From contig NZ_MLHN01000010.1 of assembly GCF_001999285.1 (NCBI RefSeq), forward strand, positions 30,082 through 94,081: a stretch of DNA of 64,000 nucleotides. Direction: 5' to 3'. The notes below the pieces were generated by a model. It was given only the letters and a program-made list of their open reading frames with translations. It did no database searches and had not been told where the DNA came from. The position numbers and the translations under genes were made by a program. The stretch is from Rodentibacter genomosp. 1. GTDB lineage: Bacteria; Pseudomonadota; Gammaproteobacteria; Enterobacterales; Pasteurellaceae. Below, in pieces: positions 33,133 to 44,026 of the stretch. Positions within the stretch are counted from its first letter, which is position 1; each line of letters opens with the position of its first letter.

Positions 33133-36100
33133 TTATTTAAACGCAACTCTCGCATTTCTGAAGAGCCTCATCCAAGCGCCATCCTCGCTCCAATCTTCCG
33201 GATACCATGAGTTACTTACGGTACGGAATACTCGTTCAGGGTGCGGCATCATGGCTGCAATACGACCGTCCACGTTTGAAATAGCGGTGATACCTAACAC
33301 TGATCCGTTTGGATTGGCCGGATAGGTTTCTGTCACATTCAAATTGTTATCAATATATTGTGCAACAATTAAATTTTGCGCTTGAAGTGCGGTTAAATTT
33401 TCCGGTGTTTTGAATTCCACACGCCCTTCTCCATGGGAAACAGCAATCGGCATATGGGAACCCGCCATACCTTGGAACCATAAAGAGTGGGTATCGTTGA
33501 TTTTCACTAAACCAACACGGGCTTCAAAACGTTCCGATTTATTTCGCACAAAGCGGGGCCAGTTTTCCGCACCCGGAATGATTTCCGCAAGATTAGAGAT
33601 AAACTGACAACCGTTACATACGCCTAAAGAAAGGGTATTTTCATTGGCGAAGAATTGGCTGAATTGATCCCGTAATTGTGGGTTAAACAAAATCGATTTT
33701 GCCCAACCACCGCCGGCACCGAGAACGTCACCGTAAGAGAAACCTCCACACGCGACCATCGCATTGAAATCATTTAAATGGTAACGACCTGCCATTAAGT
33801 CGCTCATATGAACATCAATCGCAGCAAATCCGGCACGGTCAAATGCCGCCGCCATTTCCACATGGCTGTTTACGCCTTGTTCACGCAACACGGCTACTTT
33901 CGGTTTTGCACCTTTCGCAATATAAGGTGCGGCAATATCTTCATTCGGATCATAAGTTAAGCTCGCAGATAATCCTTTGTTCTCAGGATCTTTTTTCGCC
34001 TCAAATTCTTGATCGGCACATTCCGGATTATCCCGTAAACGTTGCATTTGATGGGTTAATTCTGCCCAGATACCACGCAATTCAGAACGTTTTTCACTGA
34101 GTAGTTTTTTATTGCCACGTGCGATTTCGAGATGATCATCTGTGGTCACTGCACCGAGTTCGTGGGTAAGCGGTAATAAATTATGCGCATTCAAGATTTC
34201 ACGTACAGCGGTTAATTCGCTTTCCGCCACTTGAATGACCGCCCCCAGCTCTTCGTTAAATAACACGGCGAGATCATTATCGCCTAAGGCAGAAATATCC
34301 ACCTCGATACCACAGTTTCCGGCAAATGCCATTTCCGCCAAGGTGACGATTAATCCACCGTCGGAACGGTCATGGTAAGCTAATAATTTACGTTCTGCTA
34401 CAAGGGTTTGCATTGCTTCAAAGAAGTGTTTCAATGCCCCCACATTTTCTACATCTGCCGGTTTATCACCCAGTTGTTTATAAACTTGGGCAAGGGCAGT
34501 TGCACCAAGACGATTTTTACCTTCACCCAAATCAATCAGCAACAGTCGGGATGCGCCTTTATCGGTACGAAGTTGAGGTGTGACGGTTTTGCGCACATCC
34601 TCCACGCGGGCAAAGGCACTGATCACTAAAGAAAGTGGAGCAGTGACGGTTTTTTTCTCTCCGTTTTCTTCCCAAGTGGTTTTCATTGACATGGAATCTT
34701 TACCCACAGGAATGGTGATACCAAGCGCAGGGCAAAGTTCTTCCCCTACCGCTTTCACGGCTTCATAAAGTCCCGCATCTTCGCCACCGTGACCGGCAGC
34801 CGACATCCAGTTGGCGGAAAGTTTAATGCGTTTAATCTCGCCAATATTGGTAGCGGCGATATTGGTGATGGATTCCGCTACGGCCAAACGAGCAGAGGCA
34901 CCAAAATCGAGTAATGCCACAGGCGCTCGTTCGCCCATTGATATGGCTTCACCATGATAGCTATCAAGACTTGCGGTGGTGACCGCCACATCGGAAACCG
35001 GAATTTGCCATGGCCCGACCATTTGATCCCGTGCCACCATACCGGTGACAGAGCGGTCGCCAATGGTAATGAGGAAGGTTTTTTCTGCCACCACCGGTAA
35101 ACGTAATACACGATGGAGGGCTTCTTTCAGCACAATATTGTCTTGTGAAACAGGTGGATTTTTGACCGCACTTGATTGCACATTGCGGGTCATTTTTGGT
35201 GTTTTACCGAGCAGCACATTCATTGGTAAATCAATCGGATTATTATCGAAATGGCTGTCGTGCAAGGTTAAATGTTTTTCTTCCGTAGCTTCACCAATCA
35301 CCGCAAATGGTGCACGTTCGCGTTCGCAAAGTGCGGTAAATAAATCCAATTTTTCCGGTGCAATGGCTAAAACATAGCGTTCCTGTGATTCGTTACACCA
35401 AATCTCAAGAGGCGACATGCCTTTTTCATCACAAAGGATGGAACGTAAATCAAATTTACCGCCACGCTCGCCATCGTGTACCAACTCAGGCATGGCATTA
35501 GATAAACCACCTGCGCCTACATCGTGAATAAATAAAATTGGGTTATCTTCACCGAGTTGCCAGCAACGGTCGATCACCTCTTGGCAACGGCGTTCCATTT
35601 CCGGATTTTCCCGTTGAACGGAGGCAAAATCTAAATCTTCTTTTGATTTACCGCTGTCCATGGAAGATGCCGCACCGCCACCTAAACCGATATTCATCGC
35701 GGGGCCGCCTAATACGATAAGTTTTGCCCCAACAGGAATTTCGCCTTTTTGCACATGTTCAGCACGAATATTACCGATACCGCCTGCCAGCATAATCGGT
35801 TTGTGATAACCACGGACTTCCTCGCCGTTAAAACTGTTCACTTTTTCTTCATAAGTGCGGAAATAGCCGAGTAATGCAGGGCGACCAAATTCATTGTTAA
35901 ATGCCGCACCGCCTAACGGGCCTTCAATCATAATATCGAGGGCGGAAGCAATACGGTTAGGCTTAGAAAGCGGGTTTTCCCAAGGTTGTTCAAAGTTTGG
36001 GATAACCAGATTTGATACGGAAAAGCCGGTTAAACCTGCTTTCGGTTTTGCACCACGACCGGTTGCGCCTTCATCACGAATTTCGCCGCCGGAACCGGTT

Positions 36101-37026
36101 GCCGCACCGGGGAAAGGCGAGATCGCAGTTGGGTGATTGTGGGTTTCCACTTTCATCAAAATATGTGCATCTTCATTGTGGTAACGATATTGCCCGTCTT
36201 GATCGGCAAAGAAGCGACCCACTTTTGAACCTTCCATCACTGCGGCATTATCTTTATAAGCGGAAAGCACGAAATCCGGGGTTTTCTCAAAGGTGTTTTT
36301 GATCATTTTGAACAAGGATTTTTCTTGTTTTTCACCATCAATTATCCAGTCCGCATTAAAGATTTTATGACGACAATGCTCGGAGTTGGCTTGGGCGAAC
36401 ATATAAAGTTCAATATCGTTCGGGTTGCGGCCGAGTGCGGTGAAATTTTCCACCAAATAATCAATTTCATCTTCCGCTAATGCAAGTCCCAGTTCAATAT
36501 TGGCGATTTCTAACGCCTTTCGACCTCCACCTAAAATATCTACGGTGGTGAAGGGTTTGGGAGCTTGGTGGTGGAATAAAATTTCGGCATCTTTGGCATC
36601 ACGCACTACCGTTTCCATCATTCGATCATGCAAAAGTGCGGTTAATTTTTCTTGTGTTTTTTCATCTAAAGGTTGGTTAAATTCAAAGTAATAGGCAAGT
36701 CCCCGTTCAATTCTATCCACTTCTTTCAAGCCGCAATTGTGGGCAATATCTGTCGCTTTGGACGACCAAGAGGAAATCGTGCCAACACGTGGGATAACAA
36801 TAAAGGTTTCACCTTTTGCGTCGTGTTCTGCCAAGGTTGGCCCGTAATGGAGCAATGCTTGTAACTTGGTTTCTTGTTCGTTGGAAAGCGGTGTATTGAG
36901 TGCCACAAAATGGATATACTCGGCATAGACAGAGCGCACGTCTAGCCCATTCTGTTGGAATTTTTGCATTAAACCATTGATGCGGAATTCGGAAAGGGCA
37001 GGTGAGCCACGGAAAATTTGAAACAT
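33133..37026 (-). CDS. purL: Phosphoribosylformylglycinamidine synthase (large, fused form)
   Basis: A 1297-residue enzyme of purine synthesis that turns FGAR and glutamine into FGAM. ATG 37026 ([15 protein letters not shown]) gives the usual length of the proteobacterial form. The order is: N-terminal PurS-like domain, two PurM-type ATP domains ([32 protein letters not shown] and [19 protein letters not shown]), then a C-terminal glutamine amidotransferase with nucleophile Cys in [10 protein letters not shown] (about 1138) and the His/Glu pair in [11 protein letters not shown] PurR box lies 67-82 bases upstream. Confidence 0.98.
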   Translation of the reverse strand: MFQIFRGSPALSEFRINGLMQKFQQNGLDVRSVYAEYIHFVALNTPLSNEQETKLQALLHYGPTLAEHDAKGETFIVIPRVGTISSWSSKATDIAHNCGLKEVDRIERGLAYYFEFNQPLDEKTQEKLTALLHDRMMETVVRDAKDAEILFHHQAPKPFTTVDILGGGRKALEIANIELGLALAEDEIDYLVENFTALGRNPNDIELYMFAQANSEHCRHKIFNADWIIDGEKQEKSLFKMIKNTFEKTPDFVLSAYKDNAAVMEGSKVGRFFADQDGQYRYHNEDAHILMKVETHNHPTAISPFPGAATGSGGEIRDEGATGRGAKPKAGLTGFSVSNLVIPNFEQPWENPLSKPNRIASALDIMIEGPLGGAAFNNEFGRPALLGYFRTYEEKVNSFNGEEVRGYHKPIMLAGGIGNIRAEHVQKGEIPVGAKLIVLGGPAMNIGLGGGAASSMDSGKSKEDLDFASVQRENPEMERRCQEVIDRCWQLGEDNPILFIHDVGAGGLSNAMPELVHDGERGGKFDLRSILCDEKGMSPLEIWCNESQERYVLAIAPEKLDLFTALCERERAPFAVIGEATEEKHLTLHDSHFDNNPIDLPMNVLLGKTPKMTRNVQSSAVKNPPVSQDNIVLKEALHRVLRLPVVAEKTFLITIGDRSVTGMVARDQMVGPWQIPVSDVAVTTASLDSYHGEAISMGERAPVALLDFGASARLAVAESITNIAATNIGEIKRIKLSANWMSAAGHGGEDAGLYEAVKAVGEELCPALGITIPVGKDSMSMKTTWEENGEKKTVTAPLSLVISAFARVEDVRKTVTPQLRTDKGASRLLLIDLGEGKNRLGATALAQVYKQLGDKPADVENVGALKHFFEAMQTLVAERKLLAYHDRSDGGLIVTLAEMAFAGNCGIEVDISALGDNDLAVLFNEELGAVIQVAESELTAVREILNAHNLLPLTHELGAVTTDDHLEIARGNKKLLSEKRSELRGIWAELTHQMQRLRDNPECADQEFEAKKDPENKGLSASLTYDPNEDIAAPYIAKGAKPKVAVLREQGVNSHVEMAAAFDRAGFAAIDVHMSDLMAGRYHLNDFNAMVACGGFSYGDVLGAGGGWAKSILFNPQLRDQFSQFFANENTLSLGVCNGCQFISNLAEIIPGAENWPRFVRNKSERFEARVGLVKINDTHSLWFQGMAGSHMPIAVSHGEGRVEFKTPENLTALQAQNLIVAQYIDNNLNVTETYPANPNGSVLGITAISNVDGRIAAMMPHPERVFRTVSNSWYPEDWSEDGAWMRLFRNARVAFK

Positions 37027-37092
37027 AAGGATTCCCTTTGAGTCTGAATAGAAATAAAAATTGCGCGTCATTATAAAGGAAAAGGCAGTAAA

Positions 37093-37108
37093 ACGAAAAC
37101 GTTTGCGT
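37093..37108. promoter_or_regulatory. PurR operator of purL
   Basis: ACGAAAACGTTTGCGT is the exact reverse complement of the consensus PurR box ACGCAAACGTTTTCGT. It sits between divergent purL and the DUF924 gene, in the purL promoter region. Confidence 0.88.
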
Positions 37109-37194
37109 GTTGTTTTATATCATTCTATGTGAAAGGATTATCCTGTAGAATAACGCTCTTTTTAGAGTCGGTGAACACTTTGTAGGAGGTTTAA

Positions 37195-37734
37195 ATGTCG
37201 TATCAACGAGTGCTTAATTTTTGGTTTAGTGAGGAAACAAAACCCTTTTGGTTTGCTAAAAGTGAGGCGTTTGATTGCCAAATTCGTGAGCAATTTTATG
37301 ACTTATGGCAGCAAGCGGCACAATCGGAACTCAGCCATTGGCGTGAAACGATCCATGGTCGATTGGCTGAGATTATTGTATTAGACCAGTTTTCACGCAA
37401 TTTACATCGTGATAGCCCTTTGGCATTTGCACAGGACAATATGGCTATTGCGTTGGCACAAGAGGCGGTGAAACAACCTGAATTTAAAACTATGACTGTG
37501 CGTGAACGCCATTTTATGCTAATGCCGTTAATGCATAGCGAAAGCAAAGTGATTCATGCACAAGCCGTGCCTTTATTTGAACAATTTGGCCCCGAGGAAA
37601 GCGTGGATTTTGAATTAAAACATAAGGTGATGATTGATCGTTTTGGACGCTATCCTCATCGTAATGCCGTATTAGGGCGGGAAAGTAGCGCAGAAGAAAT
37701 CGAATTTTTAACCCAACCGGGATCGAGTTTTTAA
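37195..37734 (+). CDS. DUF924 family protein
   Basis: A 179-residue soluble helical (TPR-like) protein. The opening VLNFWFSEETKPFWFAKSEAFDCQIREQF followed by GRLAEIIVLDQFSRNLHR and the C-terminal HKVMIDRFGRYPHRNAVLGRESSAEE are diagnostic of DUF924. Role unknown. It is divergent from purL and convergent with the FNT gene, sharing a USS terminator with it. Shine-Dalgarno AGGAGG precedes ATG. Confidence 0.9.
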   Translation: MSYQRVLNFWFSEETKPFWFAKSEAFDCQIREQFYDLWQQAAQSELSHWRETIHGRLAEIIVLDQFSRNLHRDSPLAFAQDNMAIALAQEAVKQPEFKTMTVRERHFMLMPLMHSESKVIHAQAVPLFEQFGPEESVDFELKHKVMIDRFGRYPHRNAVLGRESSAEEIEFLTQPGSSF

Positions 37735-37745
37735 TAGATGGAACA

Positions 37746-37773
37746 AAAGTGCGGTTGATTTTAACCGCACTTT
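37746..37773. terminator. Convergent terminator formed by inverted USS pair
   Basis: AAAGTGCGGTT (37746-37756) and AACCGCACTTT (37763-37773), loop GATTTT. It serves both the DUF924 gene and the FNT gene. Confidence 0.85.
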
Positions 37774-37780
37774 ATGAAAT

Positions 37781-38575
37781 TTAGATCTGATAGTCTTCTT
37801 TCAATAAATGACGGTAAGCGTACAGATAAGAAGCGCCCACAAACGCTGCGCCACCGGTAACATTGCCAAGAAAAACCGGAATCATATTTAAGAAAAATTC
37901 TCCCCAAGTGATATTCGCACCAGCAAAAATTCCGGCAGGAATGATAAACATATTGGCGACAAAATGTTGTAAACCGATAAGCACGAAAATCATCACAGGA
38001 AACCACATGGCAAGGATTCGTCCTGAAGTTTGTTTTGCCCCAAAATAAAACCAAATTCCCATACAGACCATCCAGTTACAGGCAATGGCAGAAATGAAGG
38101 CGCGGGAAAAATCCATTTGTACTTTCGCTTCTGCAATAGCGATAGTTTTAGCGGAGGCAATACCTTCTGCCAAGCCCACATAATGTCCTAAGAAAAATGC
38201 CATAAACAGTGCGCCGGCAAGGTTACCAAGGCTGACAATCCCCCAGTTTTGGACTAATTTTTTGAAACTGACACGTTTACTGAGTCGCCCTAATGCCATC
38301 ATCATCATGTTTCCGGTGGCGAGTTCTCCTCCGCCGATGAGGATACAGATTAAACAAATAGGAAACACAGCCGCACCTAATAAGGTGGCAAGCCCGCTCC
38401 ACTCGGAGGGGATTCCGCTCACCACTTTCAAATAAGCCATATAACCGAAGCTGACGTAACCACCACCTAAAAAACTGAGAATGGCGAGGGTTTTAAGATG
38501 GCCTTGTGATTTGACATAACTTTTGTCAATAACATCTTGTAAAATTTCATGAGGGTAAAGATCACGGCTGTTCAT
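37781..38575 (-). CDS. Formate/nitrite transporter (FNT) family channel
   Basis: A 264-residue, six-helix membrane channel of the FocA/NirC family, moving small monovalent anions such as formate or nitrite. The family motifs are visible: GGGELATGNMMMMALG (helix 2 broken loop), NWGIVSLGNLAGALF, ACNWMVCMGIWF, and LIGLQHFVANMFIIPAGI (H and N near the pore). The sequence is not clearly FocA or NirC; the substrate is uncertain. Shine-Dalgarno AAGGAAA. Monocistronic. Confidence 0.88.
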   Translation of the reverse strand: MNSRDLYPHEILQDVIDKSYVKSQGHLKTLAILSFLGGGYVSFGYMAYLKVVSGIPSEWSGLATLLGAAVFPICLICILIGGGELATGNMMMMALGRLSKRVSFKKLVQNWGIVSLGNLAGALFMAFFLGHYVGLAEGIASAKTIAIAEAKVQMDFSRAFISAIACNWMVCMGIWFYFGAKQTSGRILAMWFPVMIFVLIGLQHFVANMFIIPAGIFAGANITWGEFFLNMIPVFLGNVTGGAAFVGASYLYAYRHLLKEDYQI

Positions 38576-38681
38576 TATATTTCCTTCTTATTAATAACTT
38601 ATTGATGATTAAAGGTGACAAAATATCTACATACCCTAGAAAAATGGCAAAGATAATACTTTGCCATAAGGAGAGAAGGGA

Positions 38682-39233
38682 TTATGCGAAGGGTTGTAAT
38701 TCAGGGTTGATTGGGGTTTCTGCAATATTATTGACATAGTTACATAATGTAGCGAGGCTCACGCCAAGGATGACATCAATCGCATTTTCTTGTGTATAGC
38801 CTGCGTCAAAAAAGGCTTGGAGTTGCGCCGGTGTGAGTTTTGCTTTTTGCAAGATGACCGCAAGGGTAAAACGGGCGAGGGTATCAAGTTTATCATCGCT
38901 TTCAATGCGTGCGGTAGCACGGATTTGATTCACAAGATTTTCCTCTAACTTTAATACTTTTAAGGCAATTTTCGTGTGGCCAGCCACACAGAATCCACAG
39001 CCGTTTACCACAGCAGCGGTAATTTGTACGACCTCACGTTCTGTTGCGGTAAGGCTATTTCTACCGTTAATGCCACCCACGGTGCGATAGGTTTCTAAGG
39101 CGGTGGGGGCATTAGCCAATACGCCGATTAAATTTGGAATAAATCCATTGGCATTTTTGACCGCAGTTAAGGCTTCTTTTGCGGCTTCCGGTGCGGTTTC
39201 AATATTGTGGATAGTAAATTGAGATTGAGACAT
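38682..39233 (-). CDS. Carboxymuconolactone decarboxylase/AhpD-like protein
   Basis: A 183-residue helical protein with the AhpD-type redox motif CGFC (NGCGFCVAGHTKIALK, about residues 75-90) and a matching His, typical of peroxidase-associated AhpD-like proteins. The N-terminal NANGFIPNLIGVLANAPTALETYRT is also family-typical. Probably a thiol oxidoreductase in peroxide defence; the partner is unknown. Shine-Dalgarno AGGAG. Confidence 0.88.
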   Translation of the reverse strand: MSQSQFTIHNIETAPEAAKEALTAVKNANGFIPNLIGVLANAPTALETYRTVGGINGRNSLTATEREVVQITAAVVNGCGFCVAGHTKIALKVLKLEENLVNQIRATARIESDDKLDTLARFTLAVILQKAKLTPAQLQAFFDAGYTQENAIDVILGVSLATLCNYVNNIAETPINPELQPFA

Positions 39234-39374
39234 AGAAAACTCCTGTTGTAAAAATCACTTGCCGCTTGATAGTACGTGAGGAGTTTTGGTTTTGGAAAGA
39301 AATAAAGGCTATTTGATAGATGAAAAAGTTATAAGTGTGAAAAGATGATTTGAATATTTTCACACGGAATTCGG

Positions 39375-40085
39375 CTATTTTAGGAAGTCAATTTCCCCAT
39401 TTTCTTTTGCCACGAGAATGGAGGCATAATCGGTTCGCCAATCCCCTAATACAATGCGTTTTTTGCCCTCATAGTGATGAATCGCTTCACGGTGAGTATG
39501 CCCGTGAATTAAGAGAAGGGCATTGCATTGCTGCATTTTGGCTAAGGTGAAAGGCAGATTGACATCCATAATTTCATCAGCTTTGTGTGCTTTGTCTTTT
39601 CGGCTTTTTGCCCGAATTTTCTCCGCAATTTTTAACCGCACTTTTAAGGGCAAATGAAGGAAAAGCCATTGCCGCCATTTTTGATGAACCTTGAGGCGGA
39701 ATTGTTGATAGTTGACATCATCAATACAAAGGGTATCGCCGTGGCAGAGTAAGGTAGGCATACCGTAAAGATTAATCATTTGATAATCGGGCAGTAAAAT
39801 TATCCCTGTTTCTTTAGTAAAGCGTTTTCCAATAAGAAAATCACGGTTGCCGTGGATAAAATAGCAAGCGATACCTTGTCCTGTGAGATGTTTAATTGCA
39901 CTTTTAACTTGAGTAATTAATGGCGATTGTTCGTCATCACCGATCCAAAAATCAAATAAATCGCCGAGAATGTAAACTGCCTCCGCTGTTGGAGCAAGAT
40001 TGTGCATAAAATCTAAGAAAAGTGCGGTCAATTTTGGTTGTGTTTCGCTTAAGTGAAGATCTGCAATGAAATAAGTCTTTTTCAT
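39375..40085 (-). CDS. lpxH: UDP-2,3-diacylglucosamine diphosphatase
   Basis: A 236-residue metallophosphoesterase of lipid A synthesis that cleaves UDP-2,3-diacylglucosamine to lipid X and UMP. Metal motifs in order: IADLHLSE (7-14), [16 protein letters not shown] (about 40-55), [20 protein letters not shown] and [12 protein letters not shown]. Full length. Divergent from plsC. A minus-strand USS lies inside (near 39640). Confidence 0.95.
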   Translation of the reverse strand: MKKTYFIADLHLSETQPKLTALFLDFMHNLAPTAEAVYILGDLFDFWIGDDEQSPLITQVKSAIKHLTGQGIACYFIHGNRDFLIGKRFTKETGIILLPDYQMINLYGMPTLLCHGDTLCIDDVNYQQFRLKVHQKWRQWLFLHLPLKVRLKIAEKIRAKSRKDKAHKADEIMDVNLPFTLAKMQQCNALLLIHGHTHREAIHHYEGKKRIVLGDWRTDYASILVAKENGEIDFLK

Positions 40086-40171
40086 AAAATTTCCGTAAAT
40101 TTTTGCCTAGATTAGCACAAAATTCCTTCTAATTTGCTATACTTCCGCGAAATTTTCTCATAGGTATTGAT

Positions 40172-40918
40172 ATGTTAAAACTGGTTCGAATCCTCATTGT
40201 GGTGATTTGCTGTATTTTAATTTGTGTGCTTGGCACGATTTATTCCTTTATCCGCTTTAAAAATCCCAGCAATGTAGGTGTGATGGCTCGATGGTTTGGG
40301 CGTTTGTCCCCGCTTTTCGGGTTGCAAGTGGAGCACCGTTTTCCGGAAAATAAAGAAAACTTTGGGCGCGCGATTTATATTGGTAATCACCAAAATAACT
40401 ACGATATGGTGACGATTTCTTATATGGTGCAACCTCGTACCGTGAGTGTTGGGAAGAAAAGCCTGATTTGGATACCATTTTTCGGTATTTTGTATTGGGT
40501 AACGGGAAATGTTTTTTTGGATCGGGAAAATCGTTCTAAAGCTCATGGCACGATGACTCAACTTGCAGAGCGAATTAATAAAGACAACCTTTCTATTTGG
40601 ATGTTTCCTGAAGGTACGAGAAGCCGTGGGCGGGGATTGTTACCGTTTAAAACCGGTGCGTTTTATGCTGCGGTTGCCGCCGGTGTACCGATTATTCCGG
40701 TGGTGTGTTCCACGACACATAATAAAATCAATTTAAATCGTTGGGATAACGGCAAGGTGATTTGCGAAATGATGGCACCGATTGATACGAGCGGTTATAG
40801 CAAAGAAACCGTGCGGGATTTAGCCACATATTGCCACGATTTGATGGAAAAGCGTATTGCAGAATTAGATTCGGAAATTATGCAAGCACATCAAGATAAG
40901 GAAAGTTCAAATGCTTAA
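40172..40918 (+). CDS. plsC: 1-acyl-sn-glycerol-3-phosphate acyltransferase
   Basis: A 248-residue membrane-bound acyltransferase making phosphatidic acid. An N-terminal membrane helix ([23 protein letters not shown]) is followed by the catalytic NHxxxxD ([10 protein letters not shown], about residues 72-81), block [14 protein letters not shown] (about 152-162) and VPIIPVVCS. Its stop overlaps the start of the ftsP-like gene by 8 bases, so the two are coupled, the same neighbourhood as plsC-sufI in E. coli. Confidence 0.95.
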   Translation: MLKLVRILIVVICCILICVLGTIYSFIRFKNPSNVGVMARWFGRLSPLFGLQVEHRFPENKENFGRAIYIGNHQNNYDMVTISYMVQPRTVSVGKKSLIWIPFFGILYWVTGNVFLDRENRSKAHGTMTQLAERINKDNLSIWMFPEGTRSRGRGLLPFKTGAFYAAVAAGVPIIPVVCSTTHNKINLNRWDNGKVICEMMAPIDTSGYSKETVRDLATYCHDLMEKRIAELDSEIMQAHQDKESSNA

Positions 40919-42320
40919 ACTTTCCCGCCGCCAGTTACTCAAAAACACGGCGATTTCCACCGCACTTATCACCGTGCCAACACCTTTAATTGCTGCGACA
41001 CGACCAAAATTGGTTGTGCCACCGTTGGTTGAAGTACGTCGTGGTCGCCCGATTATTCTGACCATGGAAGAAACGGGATATAAATTAGACGGCGAACATC
41101 AAGTCAGTGTATGGGGCTTTAACGGTAATTATTTGGGGCCGACAATCAAAATTAAATCGGGCAGTTTTGCGAAACTCAATTATCATAATAATTTACCTCA
41201 ACAGGTTTCCCTTTCTATTCAAGGTTTACAGGCTTCCGGTGAGTTGTTTGGTGGGGCAGCACGAGTGCTTAAAAAAAAGGAATCTTGGGCGCCGATTGTG
41301 CCGATTGAACAACCCGCTGCCACTTGTTGGTATCGCTCGGCGACATTGGCTAACTCAGCCTATCAAACCTATCGGGGTTTAGTAGGAATGTGGTTGATTG
41401 AAGATGAGCAAAGCACTAAATCAGTGCTTCCCCGTAAATATGGGGTGGATGATATTCCGTTGATTTTACAGGATATGGAATTTAATAGCGAGGGTCTGCA
41501 ATTATTCAAACAAAATCAACCGCACTTTGTAGGCAATCGCTTACTGGTCAATGGTTTGGAAGCCCCTTATTTAGATGTGCCTCGTGGCTGGGTGAGATTG
41601 CGTTTGCTCAATGCATCTTTGGCTCGGGCTTATGATCTGCGTTTGGATAACGATCAAGACATTACGGTGATTGCAAAAGATTTAGGCTTTCTTCCTCAAG
41701 GCAACGTGGTGAAATCCTTTATTTTGGTTCCGGGCGAGCGAACAGAAATCTTAATTAATTTAAGTGAAGGTGGCAATGTTTCGCTGATTTCAGGGCATAA
41801 ACGGGGTATTTTTGACAAAGTGAAACAGGTGTTTTCCTCTGACGGTGAATTAGTGGAAAATACCGTATTAGAATTACGCCCTCAAGGTGATTTCTCCGCT
41901 TTTGCTCAAAAAATGGACGTAAAATTTGAGACAGACGCAGTGTCGATGCTAAATGCAAAAGTTGAACGAGAGCGAACATTTGTTTTGGATGTCACCGGCG
42001 GTTTAATTAACCAACAACGTTTTGATCCTCGTCGTGTGGATGTGGTGGCAAAACAAGGCTCGGTGGAACGCTGGATTTTGACCGGTTCTCTACCGGTTGG
42101 ATTTACCCTTCAAGGGGCGAAATTTATCGTAGAAAGTAATGAGAATGGTGTGTCGAAAGAGAGTGAATTAGCTTGGAAAGATACGGTGTGGGTGAGAGGA
42201 AAAACGCAAATTTTAGTGCGTTTTGATCAGCCTTCTTCAAATAGCTATCCTTTTATTTTTGGTGCGTCAAATCTCATGCTTGCTGATATGGGCTGCATTG
42301 GTATGATGGTCGTGCAATAA
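40911..42320 (+). CDS. ftsP: FtsP/SufI-like multicopper-oxidase-fold cell division protein
   Basis: A 469-residue periplasmic protein. The twin-arginine signal is SRRQLLKN (residues 5-12), then hydrophobic [19 protein letters not shown]. Three cupredoxin domains follow, with [20 protein letters not shown] and [30 protein letters not shown] as in FtsP. The copper-ligand His clusters of true oxidases are missing, as in E. coli FtsP, which stabilises the divisome under stress. Coupled to plsC. Confidence 0.9.
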   Translation: MLKLSRRQLLKNTAISTALITVPTPLIAATRPKLVVPPLVEVRRGRPIILTMEETGYKLDGEHQVSVWGFNGNYLGPTIKIKSGSFAKLNYHNNLPQQVSLSIQGLQASGELFGGAARVLKKKESWAPIVPIEQPAATCWYRSATLANSAYQTYRGLVGMWLIEDEQSTKSVLPRKYGVDDIPLILQDMEFNSEGLQLFKQNQPHFVGNRLLVNGLEAPYLDVPRGWVRLRLLNASLARAYDLRLDNDQDITVIAKDLGFLPQGNVVKSFILVPGERTEILINLSEGGNVSLISGHKRGIFDKVKQVFSSDGELVENTVLELRPQGDFSAFAQKMDVKFETDAVSMLNAKVERERTFVLDVTGGLINQQRFDPRRVDVVAKQGSVERWILTGSLPVGFTLQGAKFIVESNENGVSKESELAWKDTVWVRGKTQILVRFDQPSSNSYPFIFGASNLMLADMGCIGMMVVQ

Positions 42321-42362
42321 AGTGCGGTCGATTTTAGGTTATTTTATTGATTGAAGGAAAAA

Positions 42363-42845
42363 ATGAAAAAAATACTTTATTTCTTGTCTATTGCGACAAT
42401 GCTATTTGGTTCTGTAAATATGGCGATAGCCAATACTGCAGAAAATAAAAAAGAGCAAAAAAAGGCGGTGTCAGAAATTTACCTTTCTGTGTTTGATACT
42501 TCAACTGAGCCTTTCACTGATCTTAAAACAACAGAATTATCACGTCATAAATCTAATCTTCGACTTTGTTGGATTGCCGAAGGGCTGTTCACTGAGGCTG
42601 TGAGCACGATTGAAACATTAAAAGCACCGGCAAAACAAATGGTTACCTCAAAAGGTTCTCAAGTATCAACCTCACAAAATGGTAAAGTGAATGTGATTCG
42701 CACGACATTAGCAACTTCGGATCAAGGCAGACGTTTGGTCAGATGTTGGCATTTTGATGAAACGGATCCGCTGGGTAAATATAAGTTGCAAATCCAGATT
42801 ATGGGAAGAGTTTATCAAGATCTGTTGTTTAGACTGGTGAAATAA
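42363..42845 (+). CDS. Secreted hypothetical protein (160 aa)
   Basis: The N-terminal MKKILYFLSIATMLFGSVNMAIA is a Sec signal peptide with cleavage near residue 23. The mature part has two Cys (LRLCWIA and LVRCWHFDE) that could form a disulfide and a basic end. I think it is a Pasteurellaceae-restricted family (DUF5358-like, not certain). ATG 42363 has AAGGAAAA upstream; a Met four codons earlier is less likely. Role unknown. Confidence 0.75.
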   Translation: MKKILYFLSIATMLFGSVNMAIANTAENKKEQKKAVSEIYLSVFDTSTEPFTDLKTTELSRHKSNLRLCWIAEGLFTEAVSTIETLKAPAKQMVTSKGSQVSTSQNGKVNVIRTTLATSDQGRRLVRCWHFDETDPLGKYKLQIQIMGRVYQDLLFRLVK

Positions 42846-42856
42846 TCACAAGTAGA

Positions 42857-42890
42857 AATGGATAATCATTGTTGATTATCCATTTTTTTC
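42857..42890. terminator. Convergent terminator before slyX
   Basis: AATGGATAATCA (42857-42868), loop TTGT, TGATTATCCATT (42873-42884) then a T run to the right. Serves the secreted-protein gene; partly overlaps the slyX end region. Confidence 0.85.
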
Positions 42891-43110
42891 AGTAATGCGG
42901 CGGAGGGGTTTCTTCTGCTTGGCTGGCAATATTTGAGGGGTGGAAATCCTTCAATTTATTCGCCATATAACGTAACTGCAGCTGCATTTTATCCATATCA
43001 AATTGTTGTTGAACTAATGCTTGGTTTAACTCCTCTAACAATTGCTCTTGAAATGCGACTTTCGTTTCAAGTTCAGTAATGCGATTTTCTAACATTTGTT
43101 GAATTTGCAT
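42889..43110 (-). CDS. slyX: SlyX family protein
   Basis: A 73-residue coiled-coil protein ([43 protein letters not shown] over residues 10-52) ending in the SlyX-type tail with PPPHY. Role unclear in the family. It lies divergently beside fkpA, the order known from enterobacteria (slyX-fkpA), and this supports the assignment. Confidence 0.93.
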   Translation of the reverse strand: MQIQQMLENRITELETKVAFQEQLLEELNQALVQQQFDMDKMQLQLRYMANKLKDFHPSNIASQAEETPPPHY

Positions 43111-43201
43111 GATTTTTCTCTAAATTTTAAAAAAAAGTTGAGAATAGCTTAAATCCGATTTAATCTATTCGGCAATTTTCTATTATAAAGGATTAATAAC
43201 A

Positions 43202-43924
43202 ATGTTAAAAATTCAAAAAATTTCATTGGCGGCATTAATGGTAAGTGCGGTTGTTTCCAGTGCAGTTTTTGCAGATGAAAAGACGGAGGCAAAATTTAAT
43301 GATGATGTCTCTTATGCTTTAGCTGCTTATTCTATGACACAAGCAAAATTAATGGCGGAGCAAGGTGGGATTAAATTAAACGAAGCACAAGTAAATAAAG
43401 CAGTGGATGATGTATTGAAAGGTAAATTTAGTGAAGAAAAGATTGGTGAATTGAGCCAAACTTTAGAGCAATTTCAACAAAAAATCATTGCCCGTGAACA
43501 AGCGAAAATAAAAGAAATTGCACAGAAAGCACAAGATGAAGGAGACAAATACCGTACGGAGTTTGCCAAAAAAGAGGGCGTGAAAACCACAAAATCCGGT
43601 TTATTATATCGTGTTGTTGAGGCCGGAAAAGGTGAGGTGATTAAGCCAACGGATACGGTAAAAGTGCATTACACAGGCAAATTGCCAAACGGTGATATCT
43701 TTGATAGCTCGGTAGAACGTGGTCAACCGGCAGAGTTTCGTTTAGATCAAGTCGTGAAAGGCTGGACTGAAGGGCTTCAATTAGTGAAAAAAGGCAGCAA
43801 AATTGAGTTGGTACTCCCTCCGGAATTAGCTTATGGTAAACAAGGGGCCGGGGCATCTATTCCACCAAATGCTACACTCTATTTTGACGTTGAAGTGTTA
43901 GATGTGAATCCAAAAACAAAATAA
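43202..43924 (+). CDS. fkpA: FKBP-type periplasmic peptidyl-prolyl isomerase
   Basis: A 240-residue Mip/FkpA-type foldase. The signal peptide ends AVVSSAVFA (residue 24). An N-terminal helical dimerisation domain (about 30-130) contains SYALAAYSMTQAKLMAEQ. The C-terminal FKBP domain has VKVHYTGKLPNGDIFDSS (about 153-170), VVKGWTEGLQL and AYGKQGAGASIPPNATLYFDVEVL. The USS just inside the start codes for part of the signal peptide. A terminator follows. Confidence 0.95.
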   Translation: MLKIQKISLAALMVSAVVSSAVFADEKTEAKFNDDVSYALAAYSMTQAKLMAEQGGIKLNEAQVNKAVDDVLKGKFSEEKIGELSQTLEQFQQKIIAREQAKIKEIAQKAQDEGDKYRTEFAKKEGVKTTKSGLLYRVVEAGKGEVIKPTDTVKVHYTGKLPNGDIFDSSVERGQPAEFRLDQVVKGWTEGLQLVKKGSKIELVLPPELAYGKQGAGASIPPNATLYFDVEVLDVNPKTK

Positions 43925-43940
43925 TGGATAATTTTGATGG

Positions 43941-43970
43941 AAGCACAAGCGCCCTGCTTGTGCTTTATTA
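43941..43970 (+). terminator. fkpA terminator
   Basis: AAGCACAAGC (43941-43950), loop GCCCT, GCTTGTGCTT (43956-43965), T-rich tail. Confidence 0.85.
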
Positions 43971-44026
43971 TTCCTGTTATAGCGCATAAAGTGCGGTCAT
44001 TTTTAGTGTAGATTAGGGTATTGCTT

